The notes: a model not told the origin generated them from the letters alone. A DNA stretch of 64,000 nucleotides from Paractinoplanes maris (GCF_023544465.1 NZ_JALPVL010000001.1:806001-870000), one strand, 5' to 3'; counted from the stretch's first letter, positions 25,157-34,634 are shown. A program made the numbers and translations.

Positions 25157-26142
25157 AAACGGTTGCGCAGCATCTGAGCCACTTCGGTGGCCCAGTAGGT
25201 CAGGGTGATCTGGGCCCCGGCCCGCTTGATCGAGGTCAGCGACTCGATCATGACGCGCTCGCGGTCGATCCAGCCGTTGGCCGCGGCCGCCTCGACCATC
25301 GCGTATTCGCCGGAGACCTGGTAGGCCGCGACCGGCACGGTGACCCGCTCGCGGATCGCCGCGATGACGTCCAGATAGGGCAGAGCCGGCTTGACCATGA
25401 CGATGTCGGCGCCCTCGGCCACGTCGAGGTCGACCTCGCGCAGCGCCTCGCGCAGATTCGGCGGGTCCTGCTGGTATTGCCGGCGGTCGCCCTGCAGGGT
25501 CGACTCGACCGCCTCGCGGAACGGGCCGTAGAACGCCCCGGCGTACTTGGCCGAGTAGGCCAGCACCGAGACGTCCTGATAACCGGCCTGGTCGAGGGCC
25601 TTGCGGACCACGCCGATCTGGCCGTCCATCATGCCCGACGGCCCGACCATGTGGACGCCCGCGTCGGCCTGGGCGACCGCCATCTGCGCATAGAGCGCAA
25701 GGGTGGCGTCGTTGTCGACCGACCCGTCGGCGGCCAGGACACCGCAGTGCCCGTGCGAGGTGAACTCGTCGAGGCACAGGTCGCCCATGACAACCGTGGA
25801 GTCGCCCACCTCGGAGATCAGGTCACGGATGCCGACGTTGAGGATGCCGTCCGGGTCGAGACCGCACGAACCGGTCTCGTCCTTGTTCGCGTTCTCCGGC
25901 ACGCCGAAGAGCATCAGACCACCGACCCCGGCGCTGACCGCCTCGTGGGCGGCCTTGCGCAGCGACTCCCGCGAGTGCTGCACGACGCCGGGGAGCGAGC
26001 TGATCGCCCGCGGCTCGGTCAGCCCCTCCTTGAGGAAGAGGGGCAGGACGAGCTCGGCGGGCGCCAGCCTGGTCTCCTCGACCAGGCGGCGCATCGCCGG
26101 GCTGCGCCGCAGACGACGCGGACGGACATCCGGGTACGACAT
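25153..26142 (-). CDS. hemB: Delta-aminolevulinic acid dehydratase (porphobilinogen synthase)
   Basis: Condenses two 5-aminolevulinate molecules to porphobilinogen for heme, siroheme and cobalamin. The 329-residue protein shows [20 protein letters not shown] (metal site; only part of the three-Cys zinc motif is kept, as in many actinobacteria), and the two Schiff-base lysines in [13 protein letters not shown] and [11 protein letters not shown]. The ATG at 26142 has GGGGA 5-6 nt upstream; a codon at 26154 is less likely. Last gene of the rex-hemA-hemC-hemD-hemB run, 16 bases after hemD. Confidence 0.96.
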   Translation of the reverse strand: MSYPDVRPRRLRRSPAMRRLVEETRLAPAELVLPLFLKEGLTEPRAISSLPGVVQHSRESLRKAAHEAVSAGVGGLMLFGVPENANKDETGSCGLDPDGILNVGIRDLISEVGDSTVVMGDLCLDEFTSHGHCGVLAADGSVDNDATLALYAQMAVAQADAGVHMVGPSGMMDGQIGVVRKALDQAGYQDVSVLAYSAKYAGAFYGPFREAVESTLQGDRRQYQQDPPNLREALREVDLDVAEGADIVMVKPALPYLDVIAAIRERVTVPVAAYQVSGEYAMVEAAAANGWIDRERVMIESLTSIKRAGAQITLTYWATEVAQMLRNRF

Positions 26143-26158
26143 GACAATCCCCAAAGGG

Positions 26159-27745
26159 TCAGCGGAAGCGGAGTGCTGTGGGGCCCTGCACCTTGGAACC
26201 GCGACGCTGCTTGGCCGGCATGGCGGCCAGCTTCTCGCGCAGCTCCACCGCGTACGACGCCAGTGCCTCGACCAGATCCGGCACGCTCGCGTGCTGGGGC
26301 TGGACGTCGACGCGCAGGCCGAACTCGGTGGCCGTCTCGGCGGTCTTGGGGCCGATCACCGCGACGACCGTGCGGGCGTGCGGCTTGCCGGCGATGCCGA
26401 CCAGGTTGCGGACCGTCGAGGACGAGGTGAAGAGCACCGCGTCGAAGCCACCCGACTTGATCGCGTCGCGGATCTCGGCCGGCGGCGGCGCGGCCCGCAC
26501 CGTGCGGTACGCGGTCACGTCGTCCACCTCCCAGCCCCGCTCGATCAGGCCGGCGGCCAGCGTCTCGGTGGCGATGTCGGCCCGCGGCAGCAGCACCCGG
26601 CCGACCGGGTCGAGGATCTCGTCGTGCGGCGAGAACTCGGCCAGCAGACCCTCGCTGGACTGCTCACCCTGCGGGAGCAGCTCGGGCTGGATGCCGAACG
26701 ACCGGACCGCCTCGGCGGTGGCCTCACCGATGCAGGCGATCTTGACGCCACCGAAGTGGCGGGCGTCGAGACCGTGCTCGTCGAATTTCTCCCAGACCGC
26801 GCGGACCGCGTTGACCGAGGTGAAGACAACCCAGGCGTAGCGGCCGTCAACCAGGCCCTTGACCGCGCGCTCCATCTGCGCCGGGGTGCGCGGGGGCTCG
26901 ACCGCAATGGTCGGCACCTCGCACGGGATGGCGCCGTAGGCCCGCAGCCGGGCGCTCATCGCACCGGCCTGCTCCTTGGTCCGGGGCACCAGGACCTTCC
27001 AGCCGTAGAGCGGGCGATTTTCCCACCAGCTCATCGTGTCGCGCTCGGAAACCTCGGAGCCGACGGTCAGCACCACGCGGCCGGTGAAGCCGAGCGCGGC
27101 GGCGACGAAGCTGTCGACCGTGGACGTCGTCGTGTACTGGGTCTCGCCGGTGCCGTCGCCGGTCACCGCGACCGCGGTGCCGGGCTCGACGCCCGCGGCG
27201 AGCAGTCCGTCGCGGACCGCGGCCAGGTCACCGGCGTCGACCGCGACCGCGAACGACCCCTTGAGGGCGGCCGTGGCGAGCGCGTCGAAGTCGAGGGCGG
27301 TGATGTCGCCGACGTCGGCCGTGACACGGACGCCGGGCAGCGGCACACCGGCGTAGGTGGCCACCCCCTCGGCCTGGCCCAGACCTGGCACGACCTCGAA
27401 GTGCACGGCGGTGCGGGCCACGGCCTGCACCTCCTTGACCACGGACTCGTGACCGAACGGGTCGCCGGCCACCAGGTGGACGGCCGACAGACCCGACTTG
27501 GCCGCGGAGAGCAGCACCTTGGCGACGTCGCCCGGAGCGCCCTCGGCCGGGCTGAACTGAGCGTCCTGTTTGGCCTCCGACCGGATGGCGGAAAGCAGGG
27601 ACTCGGGCACCCCGCGGTCGTAGACCACCTGGTCGGCATCGGTGAGCGCGGCGTGCGCGCGGCGGGTCAGCAGTTCCGGGTCGCCTGGTCCGGCGCCGAC
27701 GAACGCAATGCGTCCTGCTGGCTTGCGGGCGGTGCGGGTGGTCAT
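26159..27745 (-). CDS. hemD: Uroporphyrinogen-III methyltransferase/synthase fusion
   Basis: A 528-residue fusion. The N-terminal SUMT-like domain (about 1-245: [39 protein letters not shown]) precedes a C-terminal uroporphyrinogen-III synthase domain (about 265-520: [42 protein letters not shown]). The synthase closes hydroxymethylbilane to uroporphyrinogen III. The SUMT part is expected to start the siroheme/cobalamin branch, though some of its motifs look relaxed. The fusion is typical of actinobacteria. ATGA overlap with hemC. Confidence 0.94.
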   Translation of the reverse strand: MTTRTARKPAGRIAFVGAGPGDPELLTRRAHAALTDADQVVYDRGVPESLLSAIRSEAKQDAQFSPAEGAPGDVAKVLLSAAKSGLSAVHLVAGDPFGHESVVKEVQAVARTAVHFEVVPGLGQAEGVATYAGVPLPGVRVTADVGDITALDFDALATAALKGSFAVAVDAGDLAAVRDGLLAAGVEPGTAVAVTGDGTGETQYTTTSTVDSFVAAALGFTGRVVLTVGSEVSERDTMSWWENRPLYGWKVLVPRTKEQAGAMSARLRAYGAIPCEVPTIAVEPPRTPAQMERAVKGLVDGRYAWVVFTSVNAVRAVWEKFDEHGLDARHFGGVKIACIGEATAEAVRSFGIQPELLPQGEQSSEGLLAEFSPHDEILDPVGRVLLPRADIATETLAAGLIERGWEVDDVTAYRTVRAAPPPAEIRDAIKSGGFDAVLFTSSSTVRNLVGIAGKPHARTVVAVIGPKTAETATEFGLRVDVQPQHASVPDLVEALASYAVELREKLAAMPAKQRRGSKVQGPTALRFR

Positions 27746-28671
27746 TCTGTGCTCCCGATCAGGGTGTCGGCGCCGGCGTCGAGGAGATCGGCGGCGAGCG
27801 CCTTGCCGATCTCCGCCGCGTCGGCGGGCGTTCCGGTGCGCGACAGCCGGATGGCTCGAACCCCATCCGGGCTGATCACCGCACCGCGCAGGTAAATCTC
27901 GTCGCCTTCCTCGCCCTCGGCGAGTTCGGCGTGTGCCGCGACCGGTGCGGAGCACCCGGCCTCGAGCGTGGCGAGCATCGCCCGTTCCGCCGTGACGGCG
28001 GCCCGGGACGGTGCGTGGTCGAGCGCGGCCAGCAATTCGACCAGGTCTGCGTCGTCGGCCCGGCACTCCACGGCCAGCGCGCCCTGGGCGGGGGCCGGCA
28101 GCATGAGCATCGGGTCGAGCGTCTCCGCGATCTCGGCGACTCTGCCGATCCGCGCCACCCCGGCCCGGGCCAGAACCACCGCGTCCAGATCGGCCTCGGG
28201 TCCGTGAACCCGGGCGATCCGGCTGTCGATGTTCCCGCGGATCGGCGTGACCTGCAACTCTAGGCCCAAAGCACGCAGTTGCGCGATTCGGCGCACCGCG
28301 CCGGTGCCGATCACGGAGTGCGGCGGGAGCTCGGCCAGCGTCCGGCCACCCTTGGCGATCAGCACATCGCGCGGGTCCTCACGGACCGGGATGGCGGCGA
28401 TGTGCAACCCCGGGTGGGTGGCGGTGGGCAGGTCCTTGTACGAGTGCACGGCGAAGTCGATCTCGCCGCCGATCAGCGCGTCGCGCAGCGCCGACACGAA
28501 GACACCGACACCGAGCTGGGCCACCGGGGCGGCCGAGCGGTCGCCGGTGGTGACGATGCGCACCAGCTCGACCGGGCGACCGGTGGCCGCGGTCAGCGCG
28601 TCGGCGGTCTGCCGGGACTGGGCGAGTGCCAGCGTGCTGCCTCGCGTGCCCAGGCGCAGGGGCGTACTCAC
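27742..28671 (-). CDS. hemC: Porphobilinogen deaminase
   Basis: Polymerises four porphobilinogens into hydroxymethylbilane. 309 residues, full family length. LGTRGSTLALAQS at the start, VHSYKDLPT with the substrate-binding region, GNIDSRIARV, PAPAQGALAVECR, and the dipyrromethane-cofactor cysteine in EAGCSAPVAAH. The GTG start overlaps the hemA stop as GTGA and its end overlaps hemD as ATGA, so hemA-hemC-hemD is translationally coupled. Confidence 0.96.
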   Translation of the reverse strand: MSTPLRLGTRGSTLALAQSRQTADALTAATGRPVELVRIVTTGDRSAAPVAQLGVGVFVSALRDALIGGEIDFAVHSYKDLPTATHPGLHIAAIPVREDPRDVLIAKGGRTLAELPPHSVIGTGAVRRIAQLRALGLELQVTPIRGNIDSRIARVHGPEADLDAVVLARAGVARIGRVAEIAETLDPMLMLPAPAQGALAVECRADDADLVELLAALDHAPSRAAVTAERAMLATLEAGCSAPVAAHAELAEGEEGDEIYLRGAVISPDGVRAIRLSRTGTPADAAEIGKALAADLLDAGADTLIGSTE

Positions 28672-29957
28672 GCCTGTCCTCCGATCTCAGGAACCGCATT
28701 CGCCGGTGTGGCGTGCGGCACGTCCAGGTCGAACAGCTCGCGCAACAGGGCGGCGTACTGGTCTCCGCCGGGCTCGGCGGCCAGCTGGCGCACCCGTACG
28801 GTCGGCGAGTGCAGCAGCTGCTGGACGACGCGATGCAGCGTACGGGAAACGTCGGCTCGTTGCTCCTCGCTGAATTCCGACCGGCGCGAGTAGAGCTTGC
28901 GCAGCTCGGCGGCGACCACGTCCTCGGCCCGGCTGCGCAGCGCGGCCACCGTCGGCGCGATGTCGGAGCCGCGCAGCCAGGCCAGGAAGTGATCGACCTC
29001 GCCGGCGACGATCTGCTCGACCGCGGCCGTCTCGGCGGCGGCCGGCATCGAGCGACGGGTGGCGGCCAGGCTGTCGATGTCGATCACGGTGACGCCCGGG
29101 ACGTCGGTCGCGTCCGGGGCCACGTCGCGCGGCACGGCCAGGTCGAGCACGACCAGCGGCGCGGCGGCTTCAAGCCGCTCGCGGGTGAGCACCGGCTCGG
29201 TCGAGGCGGTGGCCGAGACCACCAGGTCGGCCTCGCTCAGCGCCTGGTCCAGTTCGTCGTACGGAACGGCGACCGCGCCGTAGGCCTCGGCCAGCCGATC
29301 GGCCCGGCCGGCGCTGCGGTTGGTGATCCGCAGCGGGCCGACGCCGGCCCGGGTCAGGGTGGCCACCGACAGGGCGCCCATGGCACCCGCGCCGACGACC
29401 AGCGCGCGCCGGCCGGTGAGATCGCCCAGCTCGGCCTCGGCCACGTCGAGCGCGGCGGTCACCACGCTCTGCCCGGCCCGGTCGATCCCGGTCTCGGCGT
29501 GCGCGCGCTTGCCGACCCGCAGCGCCTGCTGCATCAGCTCGTGCAGCAGCCGGCCGGCCGAGTCGGCCTCGGTCGCGGCGTGATAGGCGTCGCGCAGCTG
29601 GCCGAGGATCTGCGACTCGCCCACGACCATCGAGTCGAGACCGCTGGAGACCTTGAACGAGTGCAGCACCGCTGCCTCGTCGTAGTGCACGTACAGGTGG
29701 CCGGCGAGCTCGGTGGCGGGGATGCCGGAGACCTCGGCCAGCACGTTGCAGATGTCGCCGAGGCCGCCGTGGAACGTGCTGACCGCCGCATAGATCTCCA
29801 CCCGGTTGCAGGTGGAGAGGACGACCGCCTCGCCGACGAACGGCTGCGCGACGAGTTTCTCGAGCAACCCGGGCACCGCGTGATCGGCGATGACGAGTCG
29901 TTCGAGCGTGGCGACATCGGCGGTGCGGTAGGACGCACCGACGCTGAGGAGATTCAC
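28668..29957 (-). CDS. hemA: Glutamyl-tRNA reductase
   Basis: First committed step of C5 tetrapyrrole synthesis: reduces glutamyl-tRNA to glutamate-1-semialdehyde with NADPH. The 429-residue protein shows the nucleophile Cys in LSTCNRVEIY (about residue 50), ESQILGQLRDAY, the NADPH loop VVGAGAMGALSVATL, and the C-terminal dimerisation helices (about 320-420). The GTG start at 29957 overlaps the rex stop as GTGA. Longer frames into rex are not real. Control is expected through the redox operator upstream of rex. Confidence 0.96.
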   Translation of the reverse strand: MNLLSVGASYRTADVATLERLVIADHAVPGLLEKLVAQPFVGEAVVLSTCNRVEIYAAVSTFHGGLGDICNVLAEVSGIPATELAGHLYVHYDEAAVLHSFKVSSGLDSMVVGESQILGQLRDAYHAATEADSAGRLLHELMQQALRVGKRAHAETGIDRAGQSVVTAALDVAEAELGDLTGRRALVVGAGAMGALSVATLTRAGVGPLRITNRSAGRADRLAEAYGAVAVPYDELDQALSEADLVVSATASTEPVLTRERLEAAAPLVVLDLAVPRDVAPDATDVPGVTVIDIDSLAATRRSMPAAAETAAVEQIVAGEVDHFLAWLRGSDIAPTVAALRSRAEDVVAAELRKLYSRRSEFSEEQRADVSRTLHRVVQQLLHSPTVRVRQLAAEPGGDQYAALLRELFDLDVPHATPANAVPEIGGQA

Positions 29958-30712
29958 GACCCGACCGCCTCCTGATTGCCCGCCGCCGCGGCGGACCGGC
30001 CGCCCGGCAGCGCCGTCAGCGATGCCTTGCGGTGTTCGTGGAAAGAGAGAATCTGCAGTTCGATGGCCAGATCGACCTTGCGGACGTCGACGCCGCTGGG
30101 CACCGAGAGCACGCACGGGGCGAAGTTCAGGATGCTGGTGACCCCCGCGTCGACCAGCACGTCGGCGACCGCCTGGGCGGCGCCGGCCGGGGTGGCGATC
30201 ACGCCGATGGCGATGTTCTCCTCGACGGCGACCCGCCCCAGGTCCTCGATGTGACGCACGATCAGGCCCTGTATCTCTTCGCCGACCTTGGACGCGTCGG
30301 CGTCGAAGAGCGCCACGATCTTGAAGCCGCGGCTGGCGAAGCCGTCATAGCCGGCCAGCGCGTGACCGAGATTACCGAGACCGACCAGGCAGACCGCCCG
30401 GCGCTGGTCGAGGCCGAGGACATACTCGATCTGCTCGATCAGCAGCGCCACGTCGTAACCGACGCCACGGGTGCCGTACGACCCCAGATGCGAGAGATCC
30501 TTGCGCAGTTTGGCCGAGTTGACCCCGGCGGCGGCCGAGAGACCCTCGCTGGAAACGGTGTCGGCACCCGCCTCACCGAGGTTGTGCAGGGCGCGAAGAT
30601 ACTCGGGCAGTCGCGCGATGGTCGCCTCCGGAAGATCCGGAAAGGCGGTGACGGAACCGGCGCGGTCGCCTGGGGCGTTGCCGGGCGTGCTTCCGTGACG
30701 CTGCTGACTCAT
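29954..30712 (-). CDS. rex: Redox-sensing transcriptional repressor Rex
   Basis: NAD+/NADH-responsive repressor, 252 residues. The N-terminal winged helix (about 30-100: ARLPEYLRALHNL, NSAKLRKDLSHLGSYGTRGVGYDV) and Rossmann domain (CLVGLGNLGHALAGYDGF; later NFAPCVL) match the family; the C-terminal swapped helix contains the LQILSFHEH region. The ATG at 30712 has GGAG 4-5 nt upstream; an in-frame codon at 30826 is excluded because it overlaps the Rex operator. It heads the hem operon, as in Streptomyces, so NADH level should set heme supply. Confidence 0.95.
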   Translation of the reverse strand: MSQQRHGSTPGNAPGDRAGSVTAFPDLPEATIARLPEYLRALHNLGEAGADTVSSEGLSAAAGVNSAKLRKDLSHLGSYGTRGVGYDVALLIEQIEYVLGLDQRRAVCLVGLGNLGHALAGYDGFASRGFKIVALFDADASKVGEEIQGLIVRHIEDLGRVAVEENIAIGVIATPAGAAQAVADVLVDAGVTSILNFAPCVLSVPSGVDVRKVDLAIELQILSFHEHRKASLTALPGGRSAAAAGNQEAVGS

Positions 30713-30810
30713 CTGACTCCGTGCCGACGAGGTGGCTAACCTGCGAACCCTCGGGCGCCTGGCTGAACCGGCTGTGCTATCGGGGTTCTCCGAAACCAAA
30801 GAGTAGGCGC

Positions 30811-30828
30811 TTGTGAAGGCGTGCACAA
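30811..30828. promoter_or_regulatory. Rex operator (ROP) upstream of rex-hem operon
   Basis: TTGTGAAGGCGTGCACAA is an imperfect palindrome. It matches the Streptomyces Rex operator core TGTGAACGCGTTCACA at 14 of 16 positions. It lies about 100 bases upstream of the rex start, as expected for autoregulation and redox control of the hem genes. Confidence 0.8.
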
Positions 30829-30924
30829 ATCGCGATCTTGGTGATGCGGGTGGACAAAGATCATCGGGCGTGTTAACAGCCCCTATTGGAGTATGCCCGG
30901 TTCACGACCGCACCGACCACCTTG

Positions 30925-31566
30925 CTACAGGGTACGGGCGATCGTGACCGCTTCGACCAGACTGTCCGCGACCGGACGACCCGAGGCGCGCAGGCGGGAC
31001 GGATCGGTGAAGCCGCCGGTATAGAGGACGATCGCCGCGCCCACCGAGTCGGCCGCCGCGGCGTCGTCGAGCGAGTCGCCGATCAGCACGACCTGGGCAC
31101 CGGTCAGCCCCAGCTCGGCCAGGTGCTGAGCCAGATGACCGGCCTTGAGGTGCCCGCCCATCTCGGTGCGCAACCCGTCGACCCGGGTGAAGACACCGGC
31201 CAGACCGTACGTCTCGACGGCCGGCACCAGCTCGTTGTGGAACCACATCGACAGCAACGACTGCGATCCCGGCCACTCCTTCAGCGCCGCCGAAGCGTCC
31301 GCGGCCAGGGCCATGCTGGTCAGACCCATCCGGTACGCGTCGTGGAAGATCCGGTCGAGCCGGCCGAACTCCTCGTCGTCGACCGATCGCTCGAGCATCT
31401 CGGCGTAGAACTCGGCCACCGGACGGCGGAACCGGCTGCGGTGCTCGTCGGCGTCGACCGCTCGCCCGCCCACCGCCGCGAAGGCCTCGTTCGTCGACGA
31501 GACCACCAGGCTCAAGTCGTCGAGGAGGGTGCCGTTCCAGTCCCAGACCAGGTGAGTGCGTGCCAC
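30925..31566 (-). CDS. HAD-superfamily hydrolase (phosphoglycolate phosphatase-like)
   Basis: A 213-residue predicted phosphatase. Motif I is LVWDWNGTLLDD (nucleophile Asp; the usual second Asp is Asn, seen in some actinobacterial HADs). The cap domain spans about 18-95, motif II is in SLLSMW, and motif III/IV are HLKAGH and VVLIGDSLDDAAAADSVGA. Substrate unknown; a small phosphorylated metabolite is likely. The GTG at 31566 begins close to the conserved motif. It lies 10 bases after the glutaredoxin gene and is co-directional with the acyl-CoA ligase gene. Confidence 0.83.
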   Translation of the reverse strand: MARTHLVWDWNGTLLDDLSLVVSSTNEAFAAVGGRAVDADEHRSRFRRPVAEFYAEMLERSVDDEEFGRLDRIFHDAYRMGLTSMALAADASAALKEWPGSQSLLSMWFHNELVPAVETYGLAGVFTRVDGLRTEMGGHLKAGHLAQHLAELGLTGAQVVLIGDSLDDAAAADSVGAAIVLYTGGFTDPSRLRASGRPVADSLVEAVTIARTL

Positions 31567-31576
31567 GGCGAAGAAC

Positions 31577-31825
31577 TTACAGCCGGGGCTCCCCGGGCTG
31601 TCGAGCCAGATCGCCCAGCAGCCGGGACTCCTCAACCCGCCAGTAGCCGTGCTCGGCTCCGTCCAGCAGCACGACCGGCACCCGGTCGCCGTAGTCGCGC
31701 TCGAGGTCGATCGACGAGTCGACGTCGACCCGCACCCACTGGCCAGGAAGGATCCGGTCGAGGACGGCCTCGGCCTCTTCGCACAGGTGACAGCCGTCCC
31801 GGCTGATCAGTGTCACTCGGCTCAT
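31577..31825 (-). CDS. Glutaredoxin-like protein (DUF836)
   Basis: An 82-residue thioredoxin-fold protein with a redox pair in RDGCHLCEEAE (residues 9-19) and the cis-Pro segment DRVPVVLLDG. Similar small glutaredoxins precede hemA in mycobacteria (Rv0508). The partner reductant is not known; mycothiol is plausible since mshA is present. The ATG at 31825 overlaps the upstream ligase stop as ATGA. Confidence 0.88.
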   Translation of the reverse strand: MSRVTLISRDGCHLCEEAEAVLDRILPGQWVRVDVDSSIDLERDYGDRVPVVLLDGAEHGYWRVEESRLLGDLARQPGEPRL

Positions 31826-33339
31826 GCCGACAAGTCTCTCTTGCGCACCTTGCCGGTGACCGAGTGGGGAAGCTCACGCACCAGCTCGACACTCGGCAGC
31901 TTGAACCGGGCGAGCTGGGCCGCGCAATAGACCTGCAGCTCGGCCGGGGTGGGCGGCGGGTCGATGGCGGCCACCACGAAGGCGTGCGGCCGCTGCCCGG
32001 ACTCCTCGTCGGGCACGCCGACCACGGCCGACTCGGCCACCCCCGGGTGCGAGCCGAGCACCCGCTCGATCTCGGCCGGATAGACGTTGAAGCCGTGCAC
32101 CAGGATCAGGTCGTCGACCCGGTCGACCAGGTGCAGGTCGCCGTCGCCGTCCGCGTACGCGATGTCGCCGGTGGCCCACCAGCCCTCGGCGTCCGGACCG
32201 CCCTGCCCGCCGGGCCAGTAACCGGAGAAGAGGTTGGCCCCGCGCACCACGATCTCGCCCGGGTCGGTGCCGGCCACATCCTCGACGGAGAGGTCGAGCT
32301 CGGCCAGGTCCTCCTCCGGTGAGGCGGTGCCGTCCTCCCAGAGCACCTGACCGGCCGGGGAGCGCAGCCGCAGCGATACGCCGGGCAGCGGCCGCCCGAT
32401 CGAGCCTGGCTTGCCCCGATCACTGACCGCGGTCGTCGTGAGCACCGGCGCGGTCTCGGTCAACCCGTAGCCGACCAGGATGCTCCGGCCGGTCGCCGCA
32501 CCGAAACGGGCCATCTCGTCCGGCGGCATCGGGGCCGCTCCGCACACGGCCGTACGCACGCCGCGCAGCGCCGGCTCCACGCCGGGCTGCCTCGACCAGG
32601 CCGCATACATCCCGGGCACACCGACCACGACGGTCACCCCGCGCTCGGCGATCACGGCGAGGGAGGCGACCGGGTCGAACCGGTCGATCAGCACCCCGGT
32701 CGCCGCGTGGTGGGCGACCGAGCCCAGCCCGGTGTTCAACCCGTACGCGTGGAACAGCGGCACCCCGAGCAGCACGGTGTCGTCCGGACCGACCACCGGC
32801 GGGTCGATCGCGTCGAGCTGGTCATGGTTGGCGGCGAGCGCGGCGTGGGTGAGCATCGCGCCCTTGGGCCGGCCGCTCGTCCCCGACGTATAGAGCAGCA
32901 CGGCGAGGCCGGACGCCGCGACCGGCGGCAGCTCGGCGGCCGGCGCGGCCGGATCCGGATCGAAGTCCGGGCGTACGTGATCGGGGCCGCCGTCCTCGGC
33001 GATGACCAGGGTCGCACCGGAGTCGGCGATCGCATGGTCGAGCTCGGCGGGCGAATAGCCCGGGTTGAGCGGTACGGCCACCCGCCCGGCCCGCAGGACC
33101 CCGAAATAGGTCACCACGAAGTCGGCCGACGTGGCGAGCACGATGGCGACCCGCGCGCCCGGCGGCACCAGCGCCGCGATGCGATGCGCCGCCGCGGTCA
33201 CCCGCCGATCGACGTCGGACCAGGACAGAGTGATCTCACCGGTGATGATCGCGGGGCTGTCGGGCCGTCGCCGGGCGGCCACGGCGACCGGGTCCCGGGC
33301 TGCTTCGTCCACGAGGCACGAGTCTGGCACACCATCCAC
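31822..33339 (-). CDS. AMP-dependent acyl-CoA synthetase/ligase
   Basis: A 505-residue adenylate-forming enzyme activating a carboxylic (probably fatty) acid to acyl-CoA. The ATP loop is LLYTSGTSGRPKGAML; the other motifs are VGYGLTETAP, WWATGDIAY, VDDLILVHGFNVYPAEIE, and the C-terminal catalytic Lys in VTGKVRKRDL. Acid chain length cannot be told. Start is uncertain: GTG at 33339 or 33330, both weakly supported. It is divergent from the bldN leader region. Confidence 0.9.
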   Translation of the reverse strand: MDGVPDSCLVDEAARDPVAVAARRRPDSPAIITGEITLSWSDVDRRVTAAAHRIAALVPPGARVAIVLATSADFVVTYFGVLRAGRVAVPLNPGYSPAELDHAIADSGATLVIAEDGGPDHVRPDFDPDPAAPAAELPPVAASGLAVLLYTSGTSGRPKGAMLTHAALAANHDQLDAIDPPVVGPDDTVLLGVPLFHAYGLNTGLGSVAHHAATGVLIDRFDPVASLAVIAERGVTVVVGVPGMYAAWSRQPGVEPALRGVRTAVCGAAPMPPDEMARFGAATGRSILVGYGLTETAPVLTTTAVSDRGKPGSIGRPLPGVSLRLRSPAGQVLWEDGTASPEEDLAELDLSVEDVAGTDPGEIVVRGANLFSGYWPGGQGGPDAEGWWATGDIAYADGDGDLHLVDRVDDLILVHGFNVYPAEIERVLGSHPGVAESAVVGVPDEESGQRPHAFVVAAIDPPPTPAELQVYCAAQLARFKLPSVELVRELPHSVTGKVRKRDLSA

Positions 33340-33569
33340 GGAAGTGGACGGCGGACATCTTGTCCGTCGCGCGGGTACCCGTGTCGGTCATCGTGTCAGA
33401 CGTTCCTTGTGTCGCCTCTGCGCCACTTCGTACACTTTTCGCGCAGCGCACACATTGTGCGACTCCGCGTATCCGGAGTCCGTGATACTTCGCGTCTGAG
33501 TAACGGACTCCAAAACCCTGGGTGAGGTCGGTCGGCAGTATCGCGGGCCACTTCACCCCTTTTGCTATG

Positions 33570-33579
33570 AGTGATCACC
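33570..33579. promoter_or_regulatory. BldD-type operator upstream of bldN
   Basis: AGTGATCACC matches the BldD box (AGTGA, short gap, TCACC) with no gap. It lies 21 bases before the small leader ORF and next to a possible -10 (TATGAG, 33566-33571). A further TCACC lies at 33553-33557. In Streptomyces bldN is a direct target of c-di-GMP-bound BldD; conservation here is inference from the motif. Confidence 0.6.
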
Positions 33580-33600
33580 CCTCATCCCGAGGAGGCCGCT

Positions 33601-33690
33601 GTGCCACAAGCACGAAGAAACTGCGTATCCCTGTCTGGCGGGACGGATCTGCAGTCGGAGCAGAGCCGCCGGGTCGAGGAGGCGCAGTGA
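33601..33690 (+). CDS. Possible 29-residue leader ORF coupled to bldN
   Basis: Starts at GTG with a near-perfect GAGGAGG 5 nt upstream and reads 29 codons (MPQARRNCVSLSGG to RRVEEAQ). It stops at TGA 33688-33690, which overlaps the bldN GTG start as GTGA. Third-position GC is about 72%, lower than neighbouring genes, so protein function is doubtful, but the ribosome site and overlap suggest translation matters. It may serve coupling or attenuation. Hydrophilic, one Cys, no known family. Confidence 0.5.
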   Translation: MPQARRNCVSLSGGTDLQSEQSRRVEEAQ

Positions 33691-34634
33691 GTCATGTTCA
33701 CGCCGGGGATCCGTACAACAGCTCCCTCTCCGACGGGCTGACCGGCCTGCGCCAGTCGGTCGACGACATGATCGTCAACACCATCCGCGGCGACGGTCCC
33801 AAGCGGACCCGCAACCGCCCGCACATCAACGAGTCGCCGGGCCAACGGCTTCCACCGACCGGCAACGCCAAGCCGATGAGCGGAGGCGGCCGGGTGGCCG
33901 TACCCGGTCGTCCGCAGATGCCCGCGCAGCCCACCGCGGGCCAGCGCAGCAACCTCCCCGAGGCCTCGGGAGTGGGTGAGCAGACGGTCGTCGTCCCGGC
34001 GCAGAGCACCACCGGCCCGCAGCGCGACTCCGAGCCGCCCAAGTATCCGGCCCGCCCCGACCCGGGCGACGCCGCGGCCGAGGTGTGGGCGCTGGTCGAG
34101 CGGGCCCAGGCCGGCGAGTCGGAGGCGTTCGGCCTGATCTACGACCGGTACGTCGACACGGTCTTCCGTTTCGTGTATTTCCGGGTCGGCAACCGCCAGC
34201 TGGCCGAGGACCTCACCTCGGACACGTTCCTGCGCGCGCTCAAGCGCATCGGCAGCTTCACCTGGCAGGGCCGCGACCTCGGCGCCTGGCTGGTGACGAT
34301 CGCCCGCAACCTGGTCGCCGACCATTTCAAGTCGGGCCGCTACCGGCTCGAGGTGACCACCGGCGACGTGCTCGACGCCGATCGTGAGGCCCGCGGCCCC
34401 GAGGGCAGCCCGGAAGCCTCGGTGGTCGACCACATCACGAACGTCGCCTTGCTGACCGCGGTCAAGCAGCTCAACCCGGAACAGCAGGAGTGCATCGTGC
34501 TGCGGTTCCTGCAGGGCTTCTCGGTGGCCGAGACGGCCCAGACGATGGGCAAGAACGAGGGCGCCATCAAGGCGCTCCAGTACCGCGCGGTCCGAGCTTT
34601 GGCGAGGCTTCTCCCCGAGGGGTTCCAGGCGTGA
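33687..34634 (+). CDS. bldN: ECF RNA polymerase sigma factor BldN
   Basis: Developmental sigma factor of 315 residues. A disordered Pro/Gln-rich extension (1-125) precedes sigma region 2 (about 130-200: IYDRYVDTVFRFVYFRVG, AEDLTSDTFLRALKRI, WQGRDLGAWLVTIARNLVADH) and region 4 (about 245-312: LNPEQQECIVLRFLQGFSV, NEGAIKALQYRAVRALARL). Streptomyces BldN is likewise made as a pro-protein with a long N-terminal extension. The GTG at 33687 has GAGGAGG 5 nt upstream. The rex-hem genes nearby and a downstream rsbN-like gene match the Streptomyces bldN locus, supporting orthology. Likely controls aerial/sporangium development. Confidence 0.9.
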   Translation: MSHVHAGDPYNSSLSDGLTGLRQSVDDMIVNTIRGDGPKRTRNRPHINESPGQRLPPTGNAKPMSGGGRVAVPGRPQMPAQPTAGQRSNLPEASGVGEQTVVVPAQSTTGPQRDSEPPKYPARPDPGDAAAEVWALVERAQAGESEAFGLIYDRYVDTVFRFVYFRVGNRQLAEDLTSDTFLRALKRIGSFTWQGRDLGAWLVTIARNLVADHFKSGRYRLEVTTGDVLDADREARGPEGSPEASVVDHITNVALLTAVKQLNPEQQECIVLRFLQGFSVAETAQTMGKNEGAIKALQYRAVRALARLLPEGFQA

